From contig NZ_AP012977.1 of NCBI RefSeq assembly GCF_016592595.1, forward strand, positions 992,001-1,056,000: DNA of 64,000 nucleotides, written 5' to 3'. The stretch is from Abyssogena phaseoliformis symbiont OG214 (lineage in GTDB: Bacteria; Pseudomonadota; Gammaproteobacteria; PS1; Pseudothioglobaceae). Positions 1 to 12,426 of this stretch are shown piece by piece. The stretch's first letter is position 1. Each line of letters begins with the position of its first letter. Under the pieces are notes generated by a model. That model searched no databases and had not been told where the DNA came from. It was given only the letters and a program-made list of their open reading frames with translations. A program made the position numbers and the translations under genes.

Positions 1-3000
1 ATAGCACAACCTCAGAATCACTCTCCTCAACCATTTTAATTAGCGGCTTTAGTCCTTTTGCTGCTGTTGATCTTTCGGCTTCATCAATCATCTCAAAAAA
101 AGTTAAGCCTGTCAATGGATCGGTATTTTTATCAACGGTCAAACCCTCAACAAAATCTACAAAAATAACGCGACCTGCTTGTTCAGAAATAATAGGATGT
201 GTATGCGGATCCCAGTCAGCAATCTTATCTTTTGCTTTAACCGTACCTCCTTCTTGCACATGTACAATCGCGCCATAAGGAATTTTATAACGTTCAACCT
301 CTTGACCTTTGTTATTACGAATAGTCACCTCAGAAGAACGAGAAATGACCACTAAATCATTATTTTCATTGGTGATTGATTTTAAATTTTCAAAATGTGC
401 AACACCATCCGTATTAACATTGATACTACTGACTGCAGTAGAAGCGGATGCAGCGCCACCAATATGGAAAGTACGCATGGTTAACTGCGTACCTGGCTCA
501 CCAATGGATTGTGCTGCAATAACACCAATTGCCCAACCAACACCAATTTTATGGCCACGTGCCATATCATTACCATAGCATGATGAGCACACGCCATAAC
601 GTGTATCGCAAGTGATGGCTGAGCGCACTTTCATCGACTCAATGCCTAATTCATTAATCTTGTCTGAATCATCCAAGGATACTAAATGACTTTTTTCTAA
701 AAATACATTCGTTGAATCTGGCATTAATACGGCTTCTGCTGTCACTCGACCTAATGTTGCTGCACCTAAGGTTTGTACAATATTACCACCGTCAATCACT
801 GCTTTCATAATTAAGCCATTATCGGTACCACAATCATCTTCAGTAATAACCAAGTCTTGTCCAACATCCACCAAACGCCTGGTTAAATAACCAGAGTTTG
901 CTGTTTTCAGTGCTATATCAGCCAAACCTTTACGTGCGCCATGTGTAGAAATAAAATACTGCATGTTGTTCAAACCTTCACGGAAGTTTGACGTAATTGG
1001 GGTTTCAATAATTGACCCATCTGGCTTTGCCATCAATCCACGCATGCCTGATAACTGACGCATTTGCGCAGGAGAGCCTCTTGCACCTGAATCAGCCATC
1101 ATATAAACCGAGTTAAATGAGGCAAGTTTTTGAGTCTTGCCATCAGCGTCAGTAAAATCTTCAAAACCAATCTCGTCCATCATGGCTTTTGCCACTTTTT
1201 CAGAAGTACGTGACCAAATATCAATCACCTTGTTATAGCGCTCACCATCGGTCACAACACCTTTAGAAAATTGCTCCTGAATATCTTTAACTTGAACCTC
1301 TGCCTGTTCAATCATCATGGCTTTAGAGTCTGGAATAATCATATCATTTGAACAAAATGAAATACCTGATTTGGTTGAATATTGGAAACCCATATACATC
1401 ATTTGATCAGCAAACATAACCGTTTGCTTTAATTCTTGCGTGCGGTAGCAAACATGAATTAAATTAGAAACTACTTTTTTACTAATGGCCTCATTGATTA
1501 AATCAAATGACAAGCCATTCGGCAAAATTCTTGAAAAAATCGAACGACCCACCGTGGTATCAACGATACGTTTAGTGCTAGGCTCAAATTTACCATCAAT
1601 TTTTTGATAATCCTGAATGCGTAATTTAACCTTAGCATGCAAGGTGACATTGCCAGACTCATAAGCGTTAAGCGCTTCGGTTGCATTTGCAAAAATTAGT
1701 CCCTCACCTTTTTGATTAATCATCTCACGAGTCATATAATAAAGACCCAAAATAACATCTTGCGAAGGCACAATAATAGGCTCACCACTAGCAAGGTGCA
1801 ATACATTATTAGACGCCAACATCAAGGTTCTTGCCTCTAATTGTGCCTCTTCAGATAAAGGCACATGTACTGCCATTTGGTCGCCATCAAAGTCAGCATT
1901 GAATGCACCACAGACAAGTGGATGTAACTGAATGGCTTTGCCTTCAATTAGTAGCGGCTCAAACGCTTGGATACCTAAACGGTGCAATGTTGGTGCACGG
2001 TTTAGTAGCACCGGGTGCTGATGCACGACTTTTTCTAAAATATCCCACACTTCTGGTGATTCGTTTTCAACCATTTTCTTAGCGGCTTTAATGGTTGAAG
2101 CCAAGCCTTTGGCTTGCAATCTATTATAAACAAATGGCTTAAATAATTCTAATGCCATTTTCTTAGGCAAACCACACTGGTGCAACTTAAGATATGGTCC
2201 ACAAACAATCACCGAACGACCTGAATAGTCAACTCGCTTACCTAATAAGTTTTGGCGGAAACGCCCTTGCTTGCCTTTAATCATATCTGATATAGATTTC
2301 AAAGGACGACGATTATTACCCATCACAGCACGGCCACGACGACCATTATCAATGAGTGAGTCTACTGCTTCCTGTAACATACGCTTTTCATTGCGAACAA
2401 TGATTTCAGGCGCATCAAGTTCTAGTAAACGTGCTAAACGATTATTGCGGTTAATTACGCGACGATATAAGTCGTTAAGATCTGAAGTCGCAAAACGACC
2501 GCCATCTAATGGCACTAAAGGACGTAAGTCAGGTGGAAGAATTGGCAATACTTTTAACACCATCCATTCAGGCTTATTGCCAGATTGGATTAATGAATTA
2601 ACCAATTTAAGGCGTTTATTGTATTTTTTAAGTTTAGTTTGACTTTTTGTATTCAGACTATCTTCACGTAAATTAGCCGCCTCAACCTCAAGTTTCATGT
2701 CGGATAAAACATCTTGAATAGCCTCTGCACCCATTTTTGCTTCAAACTCGTCATCACCATATTCGTCTAGTGCATCAAAATACATCTCTTCAGTTAATAA
2801 CTGTTTATGCACGAGTGGTGTTGAACCTGGATCAGTCACTAAGAATGCTTCAAAATAAAGCACACGCTCAATATCCTTGAGTGTCATATCCATCAATAAT
2901 CCCAGACGCGAAGGCAAAGATTTTAAATACCAAATATGCGCAACTGGTGCTGCTAATTCGATATGGCCCATACGCTCACGGCGAACCTTTGAATACGTTA

Positions 3001-3274
3001 CCTCAACCCCACATTTTTCACACACAACGTTGCGAAACTTCATGCGTTTATACTTACCGCACAAACACTCAAAATCTTTCATGGGACCAAATATTTTGGC
3101 ACAAAACAAACCTTCTCTTTCAGGCTTAAAGGTACGATAATTAATAGTTTCAGGCTTTTTAACCTCGCCATATGACCATGAACGAATCTTCTCAGGAGAA
3201 GCCAGTCCAACTCTAATTGCGTCAAAATCTTGCTCTTTTTGCTCTAACTTATGAATTTTTAATAAATCTCTCAT
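1..3274 (-). CDS. rpoC: DNA-directed RNA polymerase subunit beta' (3' end outside the window)
   Basis: Largest catalytic subunit of RNA polymerase. The open frame runs from an ATG at 3274 off the left edge of the window, giving about 1091 codons of a protein usually near 1400. The N terminus shows the zinc-binding cysteines (CLCGKY, then CEKCG, about residues 70-88). The metal-binding NADFDGD motif of the active centre lies at about residues 458-464. It follows rpoB by 13 bp and is clearly co-transcribed with it. No frameshift or internal stop is visible in the part present. Confidence 0.98.
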   Translation of the reverse strand, partial: MRDLLKIHKLEQKEQDFDAIRVGLASPEKIRSWSYGEVKKPETINYRTFKPEREGLFCAKIFGPMKDFECLCGKYKRMKFRNVVCEKCGVEVTYSKVRRERMGHIELAAPVAHIWYLKSLPSRLGLLMDMTLKDIERVLYFEAFLVTDPGSTPLVHKQLLTEEMYFDALDEYGDDEFEAKMGAEAIQDVLSDMKLEVEAANLREDSLNTKSQTKLKKYNKRLKLVNSLIQSGNKPEWMVLKVLPILPPDLRPLVPLDGGRFATSDLNDLYRRVINRNNRLARLLELDAPEIIVRNEKRMLQEAVDSLIDNGRRGRAVMGNNRRPLKSISDMIKGKQGRFRQNLLGKRVDYSGRSVIVCGPYLKLHQCGLPKKMALELFKPFVYNRLQAKGLASTIKAAKKMVENESPEVWDILEKVVHQHPVLLNRAPTLHRLGIQAFEPLLIEGKAIQLHPLVCGAFNADFDGDQMAVHVPLSEEAQLEARTLMLASNNVLHLASGEPIIVPSQDVILGLYYMTREMINQKGEGLIFANATEALNAYESGNVTLHAKVKLRIQDYQKIDGKFEPSTKRIVDTTVGRSIFSRILPNGLSFDLINEAISKKVVSNLIHVCYRTQELKQTVMFADQMMYMGFQYSTKSGISFCSNDMIIPDSKAMMIEQAEVQVKDIQEQFSKGVVTDGERYNKVIDIWSRTSEKVAKAMMDEIGFEDFTDADGKTQKLASFNSVYMMADSGARGSPAQMRQLSGMRGLMAKPDGSIIETPITSNFREGLNNMQYFISTHGARKGLADIALKTANSGYLTRRLVDVGQDLVITEDDCGTDNGLIMKAVIDGGNIVQTLGAATLGRVTAEAVLMPDSTNVFLEKSHLVSLDDSDKINELGIESMKVRSAITCDTRYGVCSSCYGNDMARGHKIGVGWAIGVIAAQSIGEPGTQLTMRTFHIGGAASASTAVSSINVNTDGVAHFENLKSITNENNDLVVISRSSEVTIRNNKGQEVERYKIPYGAIVHVQEGGTVKAKDKIADWDPHTHPIISEQAGRVIFVDFVEGLTVDKNTDPLTGLTFFEMIDEAERSTAAKGLKPLIKMVEESDSEVVL

Positions 3275-3287
3275 TGAATTCTCCTAA

Positions 3288-6200
3288 TTAGTGTTGCTCT
3301 AACTCAACATCAATACCTAACGAACGAATCTCTTTTACCAAAACGTTAAATGATTCTGGCATGACCGACTCTGTTAAATTCTTACCATCAACAATGCTCT
3401 TATAGATTTTTGCTCGTCCTGCAACGTCATCAGATTTTACGGTTAACATTTCGCGCAATGTGTGTGCTGCACCATAAGCTTCTAATGCCCACACCTCCAT
3501 CTCACCAAATCTTTGACCGCCAAACTGAGCCTTGCCACTAAGTGGTTGTTGTGTCACTAGTGAATAAGGGCCAGTAGAACGCGCATGCATCTTGTCATCA
3601 ACCAAATGGTTCAGTTTTAACATGTGCATATAGCCGACGGTCACGTGGCGATCAAATGGCTCGCCTGTACGACCATCGTACAATTGTTCTTGTCCAGACT
3701 CTGGCAAATCAGCCAACCTAAGTAATGATTTAATGTCTTCTTCTTTAATGCCATCAAATACTGGTGTTGCCATTGGCACGCCTTCACGAAGATTATTTGC
3801 CAGTTCAATAATTTCTTCATCATTAAATGATGCTAAATCTTCTTGCTTGCCATGGGAGTTATAAACCTTGTCTAAGAAGTCTCTAATCTGTTTAACCATC
3901 TCAGTGCGTTTTTCATCTAATATGGCAGCAATTTTATGTCCCAAACCTTTGGCAGCATAACCTAAGTGAACTTCTAACACTTGGCCCACATTCATACGTG
4001 ATGGTACGCCTAGTGGATTAAGCACAACATCTATGGTAGAACCGTCTGCAAGATAAGGCATATCTTCAACTGGAGATACACGTGAAATCACACCTTTATT
4101 ACCATGACGTCCGGCCATTTTGTCACCTACTTGGAGTGTTTTACGGGTTGCCACGTAAACCTTAACCATTTTCATAACCCCTGGTGGTAATTCTGCACCT
4201 TCGTTAATTTTAGCTCTTTCTTCTTCAAAAAATTTCTCAAACTCAACTTGCTTGGTTTTAGCTTGTTTGACCAATGCTGCTACTTCTTTATTAACAGTCG
4301 CATCTTCAACTTTAAGCTTAGCAATGTCTTTATTGTCAAGTTTTTTCATCAATTTGGCACTTAGCTTCTCACCTGCTTTAATATCACCAACAGTCTTACT
4401 CAGTACATTGCTAGAAAGTTTTAAACGTACGCGACGGAAGATGTCACCATCAATAATGCCAAATTCATCGTCAATGTCTTTTTTAATTCTCTCTAAACGT
4501 TCTGCATCAATACTTAATGCTCTGGCATCTTTTTCCACACGATCACGTGTAAATACTTGAACATCAATAACAACACCTAATTTAGAGGCGCCAACACGTA
4601 ATGATGAATCTTTAACATTGTTGGCTTTTTCGCCAAAAATAGCTCTGAGTAACTTTTCCTCAGGAGAAAGCACTGTTTCACTCTTAGGGGTTACCTTACC
4701 TACTAAAATATCACCGCCTTTAACACGAGCACCTACATAAACAACACCCACTTCATCTAACTTAGCCAGTGCTGACTCGCTAACATTTGGAATGTCTGCG
4801 GTAATCTCTTCAGGACCTAATTTAGTATCACGTGAATAAGCAGTTAACTCTTCAATATGAATAGTTGTATAACGATCTTCTTGCACAACCTTTTCTGAAA
4901 TTAAAATTGAATCTTCAAAGTTATAGCCGTTCCAAGGCATAAAGGCAATCTTCATATTTTGACCCAATGCTAACTCGCCCATATCAGTTGATGGACCATC
5001 TGCTAAAACATCGCCAGCAGCAATTTTATCACCAGCTTTAACTAATGGCTTTTGGTTAATACAAGTATTCTGATTGGAGCGCGAATACTTGGTCAAATTG
5101 TAAATATCAACACCCAGCTCACTTGCTTTAGTTTGCTTAGAATCTACGCGAATAACAATACGTGATGCATCTACCGCCTCAACCACACCACTATGTTTAG
5201 CAGTCACGCAAACACGAGAGTCCGTTGCTACAACACGCTCAATACCTGTGCCAACCAATGGTTTTTCAGCCTTTAACACAGGAACAGCTTGGCGTTGCAT
5301 ATTTGAGCCCATCAGCGCACGGTTCGCATCGTCATGCTCTAAGAAAGGAATGAGTGCTGCTGCCACCGATGCAATTTGCTTAGAATCAATATCGATTAAC
5401 GTCACTTCTGATGAATTTACCAAAACAAACTCATTCTTATGGCGACAAGAAATAAGATCATCCATTAACTTGCCTTTATCATTCACTATTGCATTTGCTT
5501 GTGCAATTGTATGCGTGATTTCATCAATGGCTGAGACATAAATCACCTCTTTAGTCACTTTACCATTTTTAACTACTTGATAAGGTGTTTCTAAAAATCC
5601 ATAACTGTTTGTTTTGGCATAAACAGCCAATGTATTAATCAAACCAATATTAGGGCCTTCTGGCGTTTCAATTGGGCACAAACGACCATAGTGCGAAGGA
5701 TGTACATCACGCACTTCAAAACCAGCGCGTTCACGAGTTAGTCCGCCAGGACCTAGCGCAGAAATACGACGCTTATGAGTCACTCCTGACAAAGGATTCA
5801 CTTGATCCATAAATTGAGACAGCTGAGAAGAGCCAAAAAACTCTCTAACTGCTGCAGATACAGGCTTAGAATTAATTAAATCTTGTGGCGTTAATTCGTC
5901 TGTTTCAGCTAAATTCAAACCCTCTCTGACTGCTTTTTCAACCCTAACAAGGCCAATTCTGAACTGATTTTCAATCATCTCACCAATTGCTCTTACGCGC
6001 CTGTTGGCTAGTGTATCAACATCATCAACAAAATCATTACCGTCTTTAATATTAATGAGTAACTTAATAACACTAATAATGTCATCATTGGTTAATACAT
6101 GTTCACCTGTTTCAGACCCAATGCCTAAACGACGATTAAGCTTCATACGGCCGACTTTTGATAAATCATAGCGATCGTTTTTAAAAAATAAATTGTTAAA

Positions 6201-7370
6201 TAATAGATTAACCGCATCTTCAGTGGCGGGCTCACCCGGACGCATTACATGATAGATGGACATACGAGCTTCAATCTCGGTTTGTGTTTCATCTAAGCGT
6301 AATGTATCTGAAATATAAGCACCTGTCTCAGAGGCATTAATATAAAGGATTTCTATTTTTTTAACTTTATTGGTGTTTAATAACTCTAATACTTCTTCAG
6401 AAGTAACAGTATTGGCTGATATTAAAATTTCACCCGTGTCTTTATCAATAATATCAGCAGAGATTACCTTATCAAGCAAATACTCTAATGGCGCGTTGAT
6501 TGATTTAATACCTGCTTTTTCCAATAACTTAACATGCTTAGCAGTAATTCTACGACCTTTTTCAACCACCACGTTTTGATTGGCAACAATATCAAATTCT
6601 GCAATTGTGCGTTGCAGGCGAATCGGCGCCATGCTTAAATTGCATGATTTAGCTTTTAATTTAACAGTAATCTTTTCAAAAAAGGTTTCAAGAATACCTT
6701 CACTACTTAGACCCATGGCGCGTAATAATGTGGTGACTGGTAATTTTCTACGCCTGTCAATTCGAACATACAAATGTTCATGATGGTCATATTCAAAATC
6801 CAACCATGAACCACGATAAGGAATAATGCGTGAAGAGAACAAAATCTTACCTGAAGAGTGGGTTTTACCCTTATCATGCTCAAAAATAACGCCGGGAGAC
6901 CTGTGTAGTTGAGACACAACAACACGTTCAGTGCCATTAATAACAAAGGTACCCGTTTCAGTCATTAGTGGCAATTGCCCTAAATAAACATCTTCTTCAA
7001 TAATTTGCTTAACTTTGCGTTTTTTCTTCAAGGTTGAGCCATTCTTATCAAATAGAACCAGATTTAATTTAACACGCAATGTTGATGCAAACGTTACGCC
7101 ACGTAATTTACATTCTTCAACATTAAATTTAGGTTCTTGTAATCCATAATCAACATACTCAATTTGTGCATAGCCATTAACCGCAGTAATCGGGAACACC
7201 GATTGAAAAACAGCATGTAAACCAACATCTTGTTTGGTTTTGCTACCTGCTTGGATAAAACTGTTAAATGAGTCAATTTGGATTGCTAGTAAATCTGGTT
7301 CGGTCAAAATTGATTCCCTAGAACCAAAGTTATTTCTAATTCGCTTTTTTTCGGTGAATGAATAAGCCAT
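3288..7370 (-). CDS. rpoB: DNA-directed RNA polymerase subunit beta
   Basis: Second catalytic subunit of RNA polymerase, 1360 aa (E. coli 1342). The N terminus ([16 protein letters not shown]) and the rifampicin-pocket region ([15 protein letters not shown] then [13 protein letters not shown], about residues 515-545) are typical. The C-terminal part contains the [13 protein letters not shown] segment that contributes to the catalytic site. It lies between rplL and rpoC in the usual beta operon order. The 169 bp upstream leader contains a stem-loop (7491-7532) that probably tunes rpoBC expression relative to rplJL. Confidence 0.99.
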   Translation of the reverse strand: MAYSFTEKKRIRNNFGSRESILTEPDLLAIQIDSFNSFIQAGSKTKQDVGLHAVFQSVFPITAVNGYAQIEYVDYGLQEPKFNVEECKLRGVTFASTLRVKLNLVLFDKNGSTLKKKRKVKQIIEEDVYLGQLPLMTETGTFVINGTERVVVSQLHRSPGVIFEHDKGKTHSSGKILFSSRIIPYRGSWLDFEYDHHEHLYVRIDRRRKLPVTTLLRAMGLSSEGILETFFEKITVKLKAKSCNLSMAPIRLQRTIAEFDIVANQNVVVEKGRRITAKHVKLLEKAGIKSINAPLEYLLDKVISADIIDKDTGEILISANTVTSEEVLELLNTNKVKKIEILYINASETGAYISDTLRLDETQTEIEARMSIYHVMRPGEPATEDAVNLLFNNLFFKNDRYDLSKVGRMKLNRRLGIGSETGEHVLTNDDIISVIKLLINIKDGNDFVDDVDTLANRRVRAIGEMIENQFRIGLVRVEKAVREGLNLAETDELTPQDLINSKPVSAAVREFFGSSQLSQFMDQVNPLSGVTHKRRISALGPGGLTRERAGFEVRDVHPSHYGRLCPIETPEGPNIGLINTLAVYAKTNSYGFLETPYQVVKNGKVTKEVIYVSAIDEITHTIAQANAIVNDKGKLMDDLISCRHKNEFVLVNSSEVTLIDIDSKQIASVAAALIPFLEHDDANRALMGSNMQRQAVPVLKAEKPLVGTGIERVVATDSRVCVTAKHSGVVEAVDASRIVIRVDSKQTKASELGVDIYNLTKYSRSNQNTCINQKPLVKAGDKIAAGDVLADGPSTDMGELALGQNMKIAFMPWNGYNFEDSILISEKVVQEDRYTTIHIEELTAYSRDTKLGPEEITADIPNVSESALAKLDEVGVVYVGARVKGGDILVGKVTPKSETVLSPEEKLLRAIFGEKANNVKDSSLRVGASKLGVVIDVQVFTRDRVEKDARALSIDAERLERIKKDIDDEFGIIDGDIFRRVRLKLSSNVLSKTVGDIKAGEKLSAKLMKKLDNKDIAKLKVEDATVNKEVAALVKQAKTKQVEFEKFFEEERAKINEGAELPPGVMKMVKVYVATRKTLQVGDKMAGRHGNKGVISRVSPVEDMPYLADGSTIDVVLNPLGVPSRMNVGQVLEVHLGYAAKGLGHKIAAILDEKRTEMVKQIRDFLDKVYNSHGKQEDLASFNDEEIIELANNLREGVPMATPVFDGIKEEDIKSLLRLADLPESGQEQLYDGRTGEPFDRHVTVGYMHMLKLNHLVDDKMHARSTGPYSLVTQQPLSGKAQFGGQRFGEMEVWALEAYGAAHTLREMLTVKSDDVAGRAKIYKSIVDGKNLTESVMPESFNVLVKEIRSLGIDVELEQH

Positions 7371-7490
7371 GAATACCTCGTATTGAATCGATCGTGTTAT
7401 ATAAAAAATTTCTTCTTAATCAACAAACTTCAATTGATATCTTTAAAAAACATCTCATTGAGTCTGTACTTTAATTTAGTGTACAAATAA

Positions 7491-7532
7491 AACGCCAAAA
7501 TCCCCTTGTCGAGGATTCTAGGTTTTTGCGTT
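7491..7532 (-). terminator. rplL-rpoB intergenic stem-loop, probable attenuator or processing site
   Basis: Read on the minus strand, AACGC-AAAA...ATCC pairs with GGATTTTGGCGTT across a 9 nt loop, with an unpaired bulge on the 5' arm. A U-rich stretch follows (TTTTATTTG). In E. coli the same position holds a partial terminator and an RNase III site. The equivalent role here is inference from position and shape. Confidence 0.6.
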
Positions 7533-7539
7533 TAACTAA

Positions 7540-7917
7540 TTATTTTAGTTCTACGCTAGCACCAGCCTCTTCAAGCTGTTTTTGGATATCCTCAGCTTCT
7601 GCCTTAGATGCACCCTCTTTGATTGCTACTGGCGCAGACTCAACCATGTCTTTAGCTTCCTTAAGACCCAGCCCAGTAATGCTACGAACCGCCTTAATAA
7701 CAGCAACTTTTTTCTCACCAAATGAGGTTAACATAACGTCAAACTCATCTTTCTCAACTGCTGCGTCACCTGCATCTACTGCTGCCACTGGCGCTGCTGT
7801 AACTGCTGCTGCACTTACACCAAACTTTTCTTCCATTGCTGATACTAATTCAACAACATCCATTACCGACATATCAGCAATTGCATTTAAAATATCTTCA
7901 TTGGTTAATTTAGCCAT
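7540..7917 (-). CDS. rplL: 50S ribosomal protein L7/L12
   Basis: Stalk protein of the large ribosomal subunit, which recruits translation GTPases. It is 125 aa, close to the family length. An N-terminal dimerisation helix region ([18 protein letters not shown]) is followed by an Ala/Val-rich hinge (about residues 35-52). The C-terminal globular domain carries [15 protein letters not shown]. It lies 22 bp downstream of rplJ, as expected because L10 and L12 form a complex and are co-regulated. Confidence 0.98.
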   Translation of the reverse strand: MAKLTNEDILNAIADMSVMDVVELVSAMEEKFGVSAAAVTAAPVAAVDAGDAAVEKDEFDVMLTSFGEKKVAVIKAVRSITGLGLKEAKDMVESAPVAIKEGASKAEAEDIQKQLEEAGASVELK

Positions 7918-7939
7918 GATAGTTACTCCTTTTATTTAT

Positions 7940-8464
7940 TTATGATTGTTTTTGATCACGAACTGCTGCCACTACTCGAGTCGCCTTAGTTGGTACCTCA
8001 ATTAAGGTTCTAACTAGCTTCTCAACTGGTGCTAACATTAACGCCATTGTGATACCAATTGCTTGATCTTTAGTTGGTAAGTTTGCAATGCGTTGAAGTT
8101 GATTTGATTCTACAAATTCACCTGAAACGCCCAAACCTTTAACGACTAAATCTTCATTATCTTTGATAAAATTTTTGAATACTCGTGCTACTGCACCTGG
8201 ATCTTGTTGTGAAAAACCCAAAATAACAGGTCCACTAAGAACCGGCAATACACATTCACATTCTGTCTCTACCAATGCTCTTTTTGCTAGTGAGTTCCTT
8301 ACAACACGTAAAGTCACATTAGCATCAGTCGCACTTGAACGTAAATTAGTCATTTGCTCAACTGTCAATCCACGATACTCAGCAACGCCAACAGAAATTG
8401 ACACTTTTGCGAGTGAGTTTACTTGTTCGACAACTGCCTTTTTTGCCATCAGATTTAGAGCCAT
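7940..8464 (-). CDS. rplJ: 50S ribosomal protein L10
   Basis: Stalk base protein that anchors L7/L12 dimers to 23S rRNA, 174 aa. The start [15 protein letters not shown] matches the usual family start, and a strong ribosome-binding site (AGGAGGGG) lies just upstream of 8464. The body contains the [16 protein letters not shown] segment typical of L10. The 231 bp leader between rplA and rplJ contains stem-loops and is the expected site of autogenous repression by L10-L12. Confidence 0.98.
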   Translation of the reverse strand: MALNLMAKKAVVEQVNSLAKVSISVGVAEYRGLTVEQMTNLRSSATDANVTLRVVRNSLAKRALVETECECVLPVLSGPVILGFSQQDPGAVARVFKNFIKDNEDLVVKGLGVSGEFVESNQLQRIANLPTKDQAIGITMALMLAPVEKLVRTLIEVPTKATRVVAAVRDQKQS

Positions 8465-8695
8465 TTACCCCTCCTGAACAATTTAAAAAAGAAAGCCATC
8501 TTTTGATAACTTTCGCCACAGAGTATTTGCATACCCTCTACATAGGCAGATCGAAAAAATCAATCAATTAAACAAACATACCAGAAGATATACTTGCACC
8601 TATGGTCTTTGAGGCCATGCAAGACAAATCTTGCGACCCAAAGAATTCTTTTAAAGTCCTTTACATCATCATACAAAGGCTTCTTTTAATAAAAT
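8465..8695 (-). promoter_or_regulatory. rplJL leader (L10-L12 autoregulatory region)
   Basis: Gene-free 231 bp between rplA and rplJ. On the minus strand it contains a perfect hairpin, GCAAGA-TTTG-TCTTGC, at 8619-8634, and further potential pairing down to the AGGAGGGG ribosome-binding site. In other gammaproteobacteria this region holds a promoter and the L10-L12 binding structure. That function here is inferred from position; no clear promoter hexamers were identified. Confidence 0.45.
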
Positions 8696-9391
8696 TTAAA
8701 TATCCACACTTGCTAAATCAACGCTAAGTCCTGGCCCCATAGTCGAAGAAATACTTAATTTTTTAAAAAAAATACCCTTGGTTGAACTGGGTTTTACTTT
8801 TTTAAGTGCCTCCATTAAAGCATTAATATTTTGTGCTAGTGCACTTACATCAAATGACGCTCTGCCAACACAGCCATGAACAATGCCAGCTTTGTCAGCG
8901 CGATAACGCACTTGACCTGCTTTAGCATTATTAACAGCAGTTGCAACATCTGGCGTTACTGTACCGACTTTAGGGTTAGGCATTAAACCACGAGGACCTA
9001 ACACTTGACCTAGGCGACCCACAACACCCATGGCGTCTGGAGACGCAATTACCACGTCATAGTTTAAATCACCGTCTTGCATAGATTTCATTAAATCTTC
9101 CATACCAACAACATCTGCACCAGCATCTTGTGCTTTAGCCACATTGTCACCTTGAGTAAATACAGCAACACGGACTGTTTTGCCCGTACCATTTGGAAGT
9201 ACAACTGCACCACGAACATTTTGGTCAGATTTCTTAGCATCAATACCTAAATTGATACTCACATCAATAGACTCATCAAATTTTGCTGTTGCACATTCTT
9301 TTAATAGATTCAAAGCATCATTAATTGAATAACGCTTATTAGACTCAACCTTGGCTGAAATGTCTTTTTGTTTTTTTGTTAATTTAGCCAC
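8696..9391 (-). CDS. rplA: 50S ribosomal protein L1
   Basis: L1 stalk protein that binds 23S rRNA and, in enterics, represses its own L11 operon mRNA. The chosen start is GTG at 9391 ([15 protein letters not shown]), giving 231 aa (E. coli 234). GGAGGG lies 8 nt upstream. A longer in-frame ATG start at 9472 would run into rplK with a non-L1 leader and is rejected. The conserved [21 protein letters not shown] segment is present. rplK ends 4 bp upstream, so the pair is translationally close. Confidence 0.96.
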   Translation of the reverse strand: MAKLTKKQKDISAKVESNKRYSINDALNLLKECATAKFDESIDVSINLGIDAKKSDQNVRGAVVLPNGTGKTVRVAVFTQGDNVAKAQDAGADVVGMEDLMKSMQDGDLNYDVVIASPDAMGVVGRLGQVLGPRGLMPNPKVGTVTPDVATAVNNAKAGQVRYRADKAGIVHGCVGRASFDVSALAQNINALMEALKKVKPSSTKGIFFKKLSISSTMGPGLSVDLASVDI

Positions 9392-9395
9392 TTGC

Positions 9396-9824
9396 TCAAC
9401 CCTCCACTGTAATACCCATTGACCTAGCCGTGCCAGCAATAATATTAACTGCTGCATCCATGTCATTGGCATTCAAATCCTTCATCTTCATACTAGCCAC
9501 TTCTTCTAACTGAGCACGAGTAATATTGCCCACTTTATCTAGATGAGGAACGCCGCTACCTTTTTTAATGCCAGTTATTTTTAGAATTAACAAGGCTGCT
9601 GCTGGTGTTTTAGTTACAAAAGTAAAACTACGATCACTATAAACAGTGATTACAACGGGCACTTTCATGCCTTTGTCAATATCTTGAGTTTTTGCGTTAA
9701 ATGCTTTACAAAATTCCATAATATTAACACCATGCTGGCCCAATGCAGGACCTACAGGTGGTGATGGATTTGCTTCTTGTGCAGCCACTTGAAGTTTAAT
9801 ATAGGATTCAATTTTTTTAGCCAT
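9396..9824 (-). CDS. rplK: 50S ribosomal protein L11
   Basis: L11 binds the GTPase-associated region of 23S rRNA and is needed for RelA activation. It is 142 aa, identical to the usual length. It starts [30 protein letters not shown] with the conserved proline-rich [10 protein letters not shown] loop and ends with the RSMGITVEG tail. The AGGAAG ribosome-binding site is directly preceded by a small hairpin. Confidence 0.98.
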
Positions 9825-9834
9825 TTTTCTTCCT

Positions 9835-9849
9835 TGAGGCTTTGCCTCA
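9835..9849 (-). promoter_or_regulatory. Hairpin just upstream of the rplK ribosome-binding site
   Basis: TGAGGC-AAA-GCCTCA is a perfect 6 bp stem with a 3 nt loop on the transcribed strand, ending next to the AGGAAG ribosome-binding site of rplK. L1 controls L11-operon translation through a structure in this place in E. coli. Whether this hairpin is part of such a site is only a suggestion. Confidence 0.35.
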
Positions 9850-9931
9850 TTTTGGGTATTTATGCCCGTTATGGGTGCAAACGCCGATTAAGCTCCCCTG
9901 TTAAATCACAACTTTTAAAGTTGTTTGTCGT

Positions 9932-10465
9932 TTAAGTCTTATCTACTTGTGAGAATTCCAATTCTACTGAAGTAGAACGACCAAAAATTAGCACCTCTAC
10001 TTTCAATAAATTCTTTTCATAATCAACTGCCTGAACCAAGCCATTAAATTCATTAAATGGTCCATCAATAACTAAAATTTCTTCGCCTGGTTGATAAGCC
10101 ACTTTAGGCTTAGGCTTGTCAGCACCTTCTTGCACACGTGCAAGAATTTTATCAACTTCACGTTGCGTAATTGGAGAGGGTTTACCTGATGAACCACCAA
10201 TAAAACCAATCACATTATTGGTGTTTTTAACTAGCAACCAACTGGGTTCAGTAAGTTTCATATTCACCAGCATATAACCTGGAAAAAACTTACGTTCTGC
10301 TGTTTTTTTCTGCCCATTTTTTAACTCAACAACTTGCTCAGTTGGCACCAAAACCTCACCTACCAAGTCTTCAAGTCCTTCTCTAATAACAGACTCTTCA
10401 ATTGCAATCTTAACTTTCGCTTCAAAACCACTTCTTGCATGAAGCACATACCATCTTTTAGACAT
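9932..10465 (-). CDS. nusG: Transcription termination/antitermination protein NusG
   Basis: Elongation factor that binds the RNA polymerase clamp and couples transcription to Rho or the ribosome, 177 aa. The N-terminal NGN domain starts SKRWYVLHARSGFE and contains FFPGYMLVNM. The C-terminal KOW domain contains the GEEILVIDGPFNEFNGLVQ segment. It lies 10 bp downstream of secE in the usual order. The start ATG at 10465 gives the normal N terminus. Confidence 0.98.
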   Translation of the reverse strand: MSKRWYVLHARSGFEAKVKIAIEESVIREGLEDLVGEVLVPTEQVVELKNGQKKTAERKFFPGYMLVNMKLTEPSWLLVKNTNNVIGFIGGSSGKPSPITQREVDKILARVQEGADKPKPKVAYQPGEEILVIDGPFNEFNGLVQAVDYEKNLLKVEVLIFGRSTSVELEFSQVDKT

Positions 10466-10475
10466 CTTAGCCCTC

Positions 10476-10847
10476 TTAATTTGTTAACAACTGCACCATC
10501 CACGAGAGCAGTGCATCAACTATCCACAAGAAAATAGCCACAATCACAACAGCAACCATAATCATACCTGTGGTTTTAATAGTTTCATCGCGCGTGGGCC
10601 ACACAACTTTGCGTAATTCAATTTTTGTCTCAATTAAAAATAAACTAAAACGCACGCCTTGGGGTGATTTAAAGAACACAAAACCTGCCAACACAAGACC
10701 AACCAATAAAACCAATACTTTGTATAGCGTTGTATTTAACCCTAATGGGTCTAAATAAAACAACACAAGAGATACTATCACAATTAGAACTGATACAATC
10801 ATTCCTAGTGGCGACTCTTTTGCTTGTCTTTCTACTGCTTTAGTCAC
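10476..10847 (-). CDS. secE: Preprotein translocase subunit SecE
   Basis: Essential clamp subunit of the SecYEG channel in the inner membrane. The chosen start is GTG at 10847 (VTKAVERQAKESP), preceded by AAGGA. This gives 123 aa, close to the three-helix enterobacterial form. Hydrophobic segments lie at about residues 15-32, 38-55 and 95-117, with the conserved amphipathic RKVVWPTRDET motif before the last. An earlier in-frame start would lie inside tRNA-Trp and is rejected. Confidence 0.95.
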   Translation of the reverse strand: MTKAVERQAKESPLGMIVSVLIVIVSLVLFYLDPLGLNTTLYKVLVLLVGLVLAGFVFFKSPQGVRFSLFLIETKIELRKVVWPTRDETIKTTGMIMVAVVIVAIFLWIVDALLSWMVQLLTN

Positions 10848-10863
10848 ATTACATCCTTTAACA

Positions 10864-10939
10864 TGGCAGGCAAGGAGGGACTCGAACCCCCAACCAATGG
10901 TTTTGGAGACCATTACTCTACCAATTGAGCCACTTGCCT
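10864..10939 (-). tRNA. tRNA-Trp (anticodon CCA)
   Basis: 76 nt cloverleaf on the minus strand with encoded CCA. The acceptor AGGCAAG pairs with CTTGCCT, the T arm contains GTTCGAGTC, and the anticodon loop is TCTCCAAAA. It sits between tuf and secE, a common gammaproteobacterial arrangement, and its CCA end is 16 bp from the secE start. Confidence 0.97.
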
Positions 10940-10951
10940 ATAAACCTTAAA

Positions 10952-10973
10952 GGCTTGGACTATTGTCCAAGCC
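10952..10973 (-). terminator. Perfect hairpin between tuf and tRNA-Trp
   Basis: GGCTTGGAC-aata-GTCCAAGCC is a perfect 9 bp stem with a 4 nt loop. Only a short, interrupted T run follows on the minus strand (TTTAAGG), so it may be a partial terminator or an RNA-processing structure that separates tuf mRNA from tRNA-Trp. Confidence 0.5.
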
Positions 10974-11014
10974 AACTCTATTTTTTAAATCTGTTTAAGT
11001 TTTAACTTTTTTGA

Positions 11015-12205
11015 TTAATCCGTCACCTTAGAAACCACACCCGCACCCACCGTACGACCACCTTCTCTAATAGCAAACCTTAAACCATCTTCCATAGCGA
11101 TTGGTGACAATAATTCTACTTGCATTTTCACGTTGTCACCAGGCATTACCATCTCTACACCATCAGGTAGCTGACAAGCACCTGTCACGTCTGTTGTTCT
11201 AAAATAGAACTGTGGACGGTAGTTGTTAAAGAATGGGGTATGGCGACCACCTTCATCTTTGCTTAAAATATAAACTTCAGCTTCAAACTTTGAATGTGGC
11301 TTGATTGAACCTGGCTTAGCCAATACTTGACCGCGCTCAACTTCTTCACGCTTAGTACCACGAAGTAGCACACCAACATTGTCGCCTGCTTCGCCTGAAT
11401 CAAGTAACTTTCTAAACATTTCAACACCTGTACAAGTGGTGGTTTGTGTGTCTTTAATACCCACGATTTCTAACTCATCACCGACATTAACAATGCCTGC
11501 TTCAATACGACCTGTTACCACAGTACCACGACCTGAAATTGAGAACACGTCCTCAATTGGCATGATGAAGGATTTATCTGTGTCACGCTTAGGCGTTGGA
11601 ATGTAGGTGTCTAGTGCTTCTACTAATTTGATGATTGAAGGTACGCCAATCTCTGACATATCGCCTTCTAAAGCTTTCAGTGCTGAACCGAAGATAACTG
11701 GGGTGTCGTCACCTGGAAAATCGTATTCGTCTAATAGCTCACGGATTTCCATTTCAACCAATTCAACCAATTCTTCATCATCAACCATATCGGCTTTGTT
11801 CATGTAAACAACGATGTAAGGTACACCTACTTGCTTAGATAATAGAATGTGCTCACGGGTTTGAGCCATTGGACCGTCTGTAGCAGCGATGACAATAATA
11901 GCGCCATCCATTTGAGCAGCGCCTGTGATCATGTTCTTAACGTAGTCAGCGTGTCCTGGGCAGTCAACGTGTGCATAGTGACGAGCTTCACTTTCATATT
12001 CTACGTGGGCTGTTGAAATAGTAATACCACGTTCTCTTTCTTCAGGGGCATTATCAATATCTGCGTAATCTTTGAATTCGCCACCGCGCGCTTCTGCCAT
12101 GACTTTAGTGATGGCGGCTGTGAGTGTGGTTTTGCCGTGGTCAACGTGACCGATTGTGCCGACGTTGACGTGTGGTTTGGTTCTTTCGAATTTTTCTTTT
12201 GACAT
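11015..12205 (-). CDS. tuf: Elongation factor Tu
   Basis: GTPase that delivers aminoacyl-tRNA to the ribosome, 396 aa. It has the G1 motif [10 protein letters not shown] at about residues 19-28, DCPGHADY at about 81-88 and NKAD at about 136-139. Domains 2 and 3 follow in the usual order. It lies downstream of tRNA-Tyr-Gly-Thr, as tufB does in E. coli. Whether a second tuf copy exists cannot be seen here. Confidence 0.99.
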   Translation of the reverse strand: MSKEKFERTKPHVNVGTIGHVDHGKTTLTAAITKVMAEARGGEFKDYADIDNAPEERERGITISTAHVEYESEARHYAHVDCPGHADYVKNMITGAAQMDGAIIVIAATDGPMAQTREHILLSKQVGVPYIVVYMNKADMVDDEELVELVEMEIRELLDEYDFPGDDTPVIFGSALKALEGDMSEIGVPSIIKLVEALDTYIPTPKRDTDKSFIMPIEDVFSISGRGTVVTGRIEAGIVNVGDELEIVGIKDTQTTTCTGVEMFRKLLDSGEAGDNVGVLLRGTKREEVERGQVLAKPGSIKPHSKFEAEVYILSKDEGGRHTPFFNNYRPQFYFRTTDVTGACQLPDGVEMVMPGDNVKMQVELLSPIAMEDGLRFAIREGGRTVGAGVVSKVTD

Positions 12206-12244
12206 TTTATGCTCCTACGTTTAACAATTAAATTTTAAATTTTT

Positions 12245-12320
<76 letters not shown>

Positions 12321-12335
12321 ACAACTCCCCCATCT

Positions 12336-12409
12336 TGGAGCGGGTAACGAGAATCGAACTCGTCTCATTGGTTTGGAAGGCCAAGGTAATACCAATATAC
12401 GATACCCGC
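12336..12409 (-). tRNA. tRNA-Gly (anticodon TCC)
   Basis: 74 nt ending in an encoded CCA. The acceptor GCGGGTA pairs with TACCCGC, the anticodon loop is CTTCCAA, and the T arm has GTTCGATTC. It corresponds to glyT in the E. coli tRNA-tufB operon. Confidence 0.97.
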
Positions 12410-12426
12410 AAACCTATTATGCTTTA

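Noticed and set aside
8696-9472. Long version of rplA starting at 9472
   Set aside because: It would overlap rplK and begin with a non-L1 leader. GTG at 9391 has a Shine-Dalgarno sequence and gives the normal L1 N terminus.
10476-10913. Long version of secE starting at 10913
   Set aside because: Its first codons lie in the tRNA-Trp gene. GTG at 10847 gives the usual SecE length.
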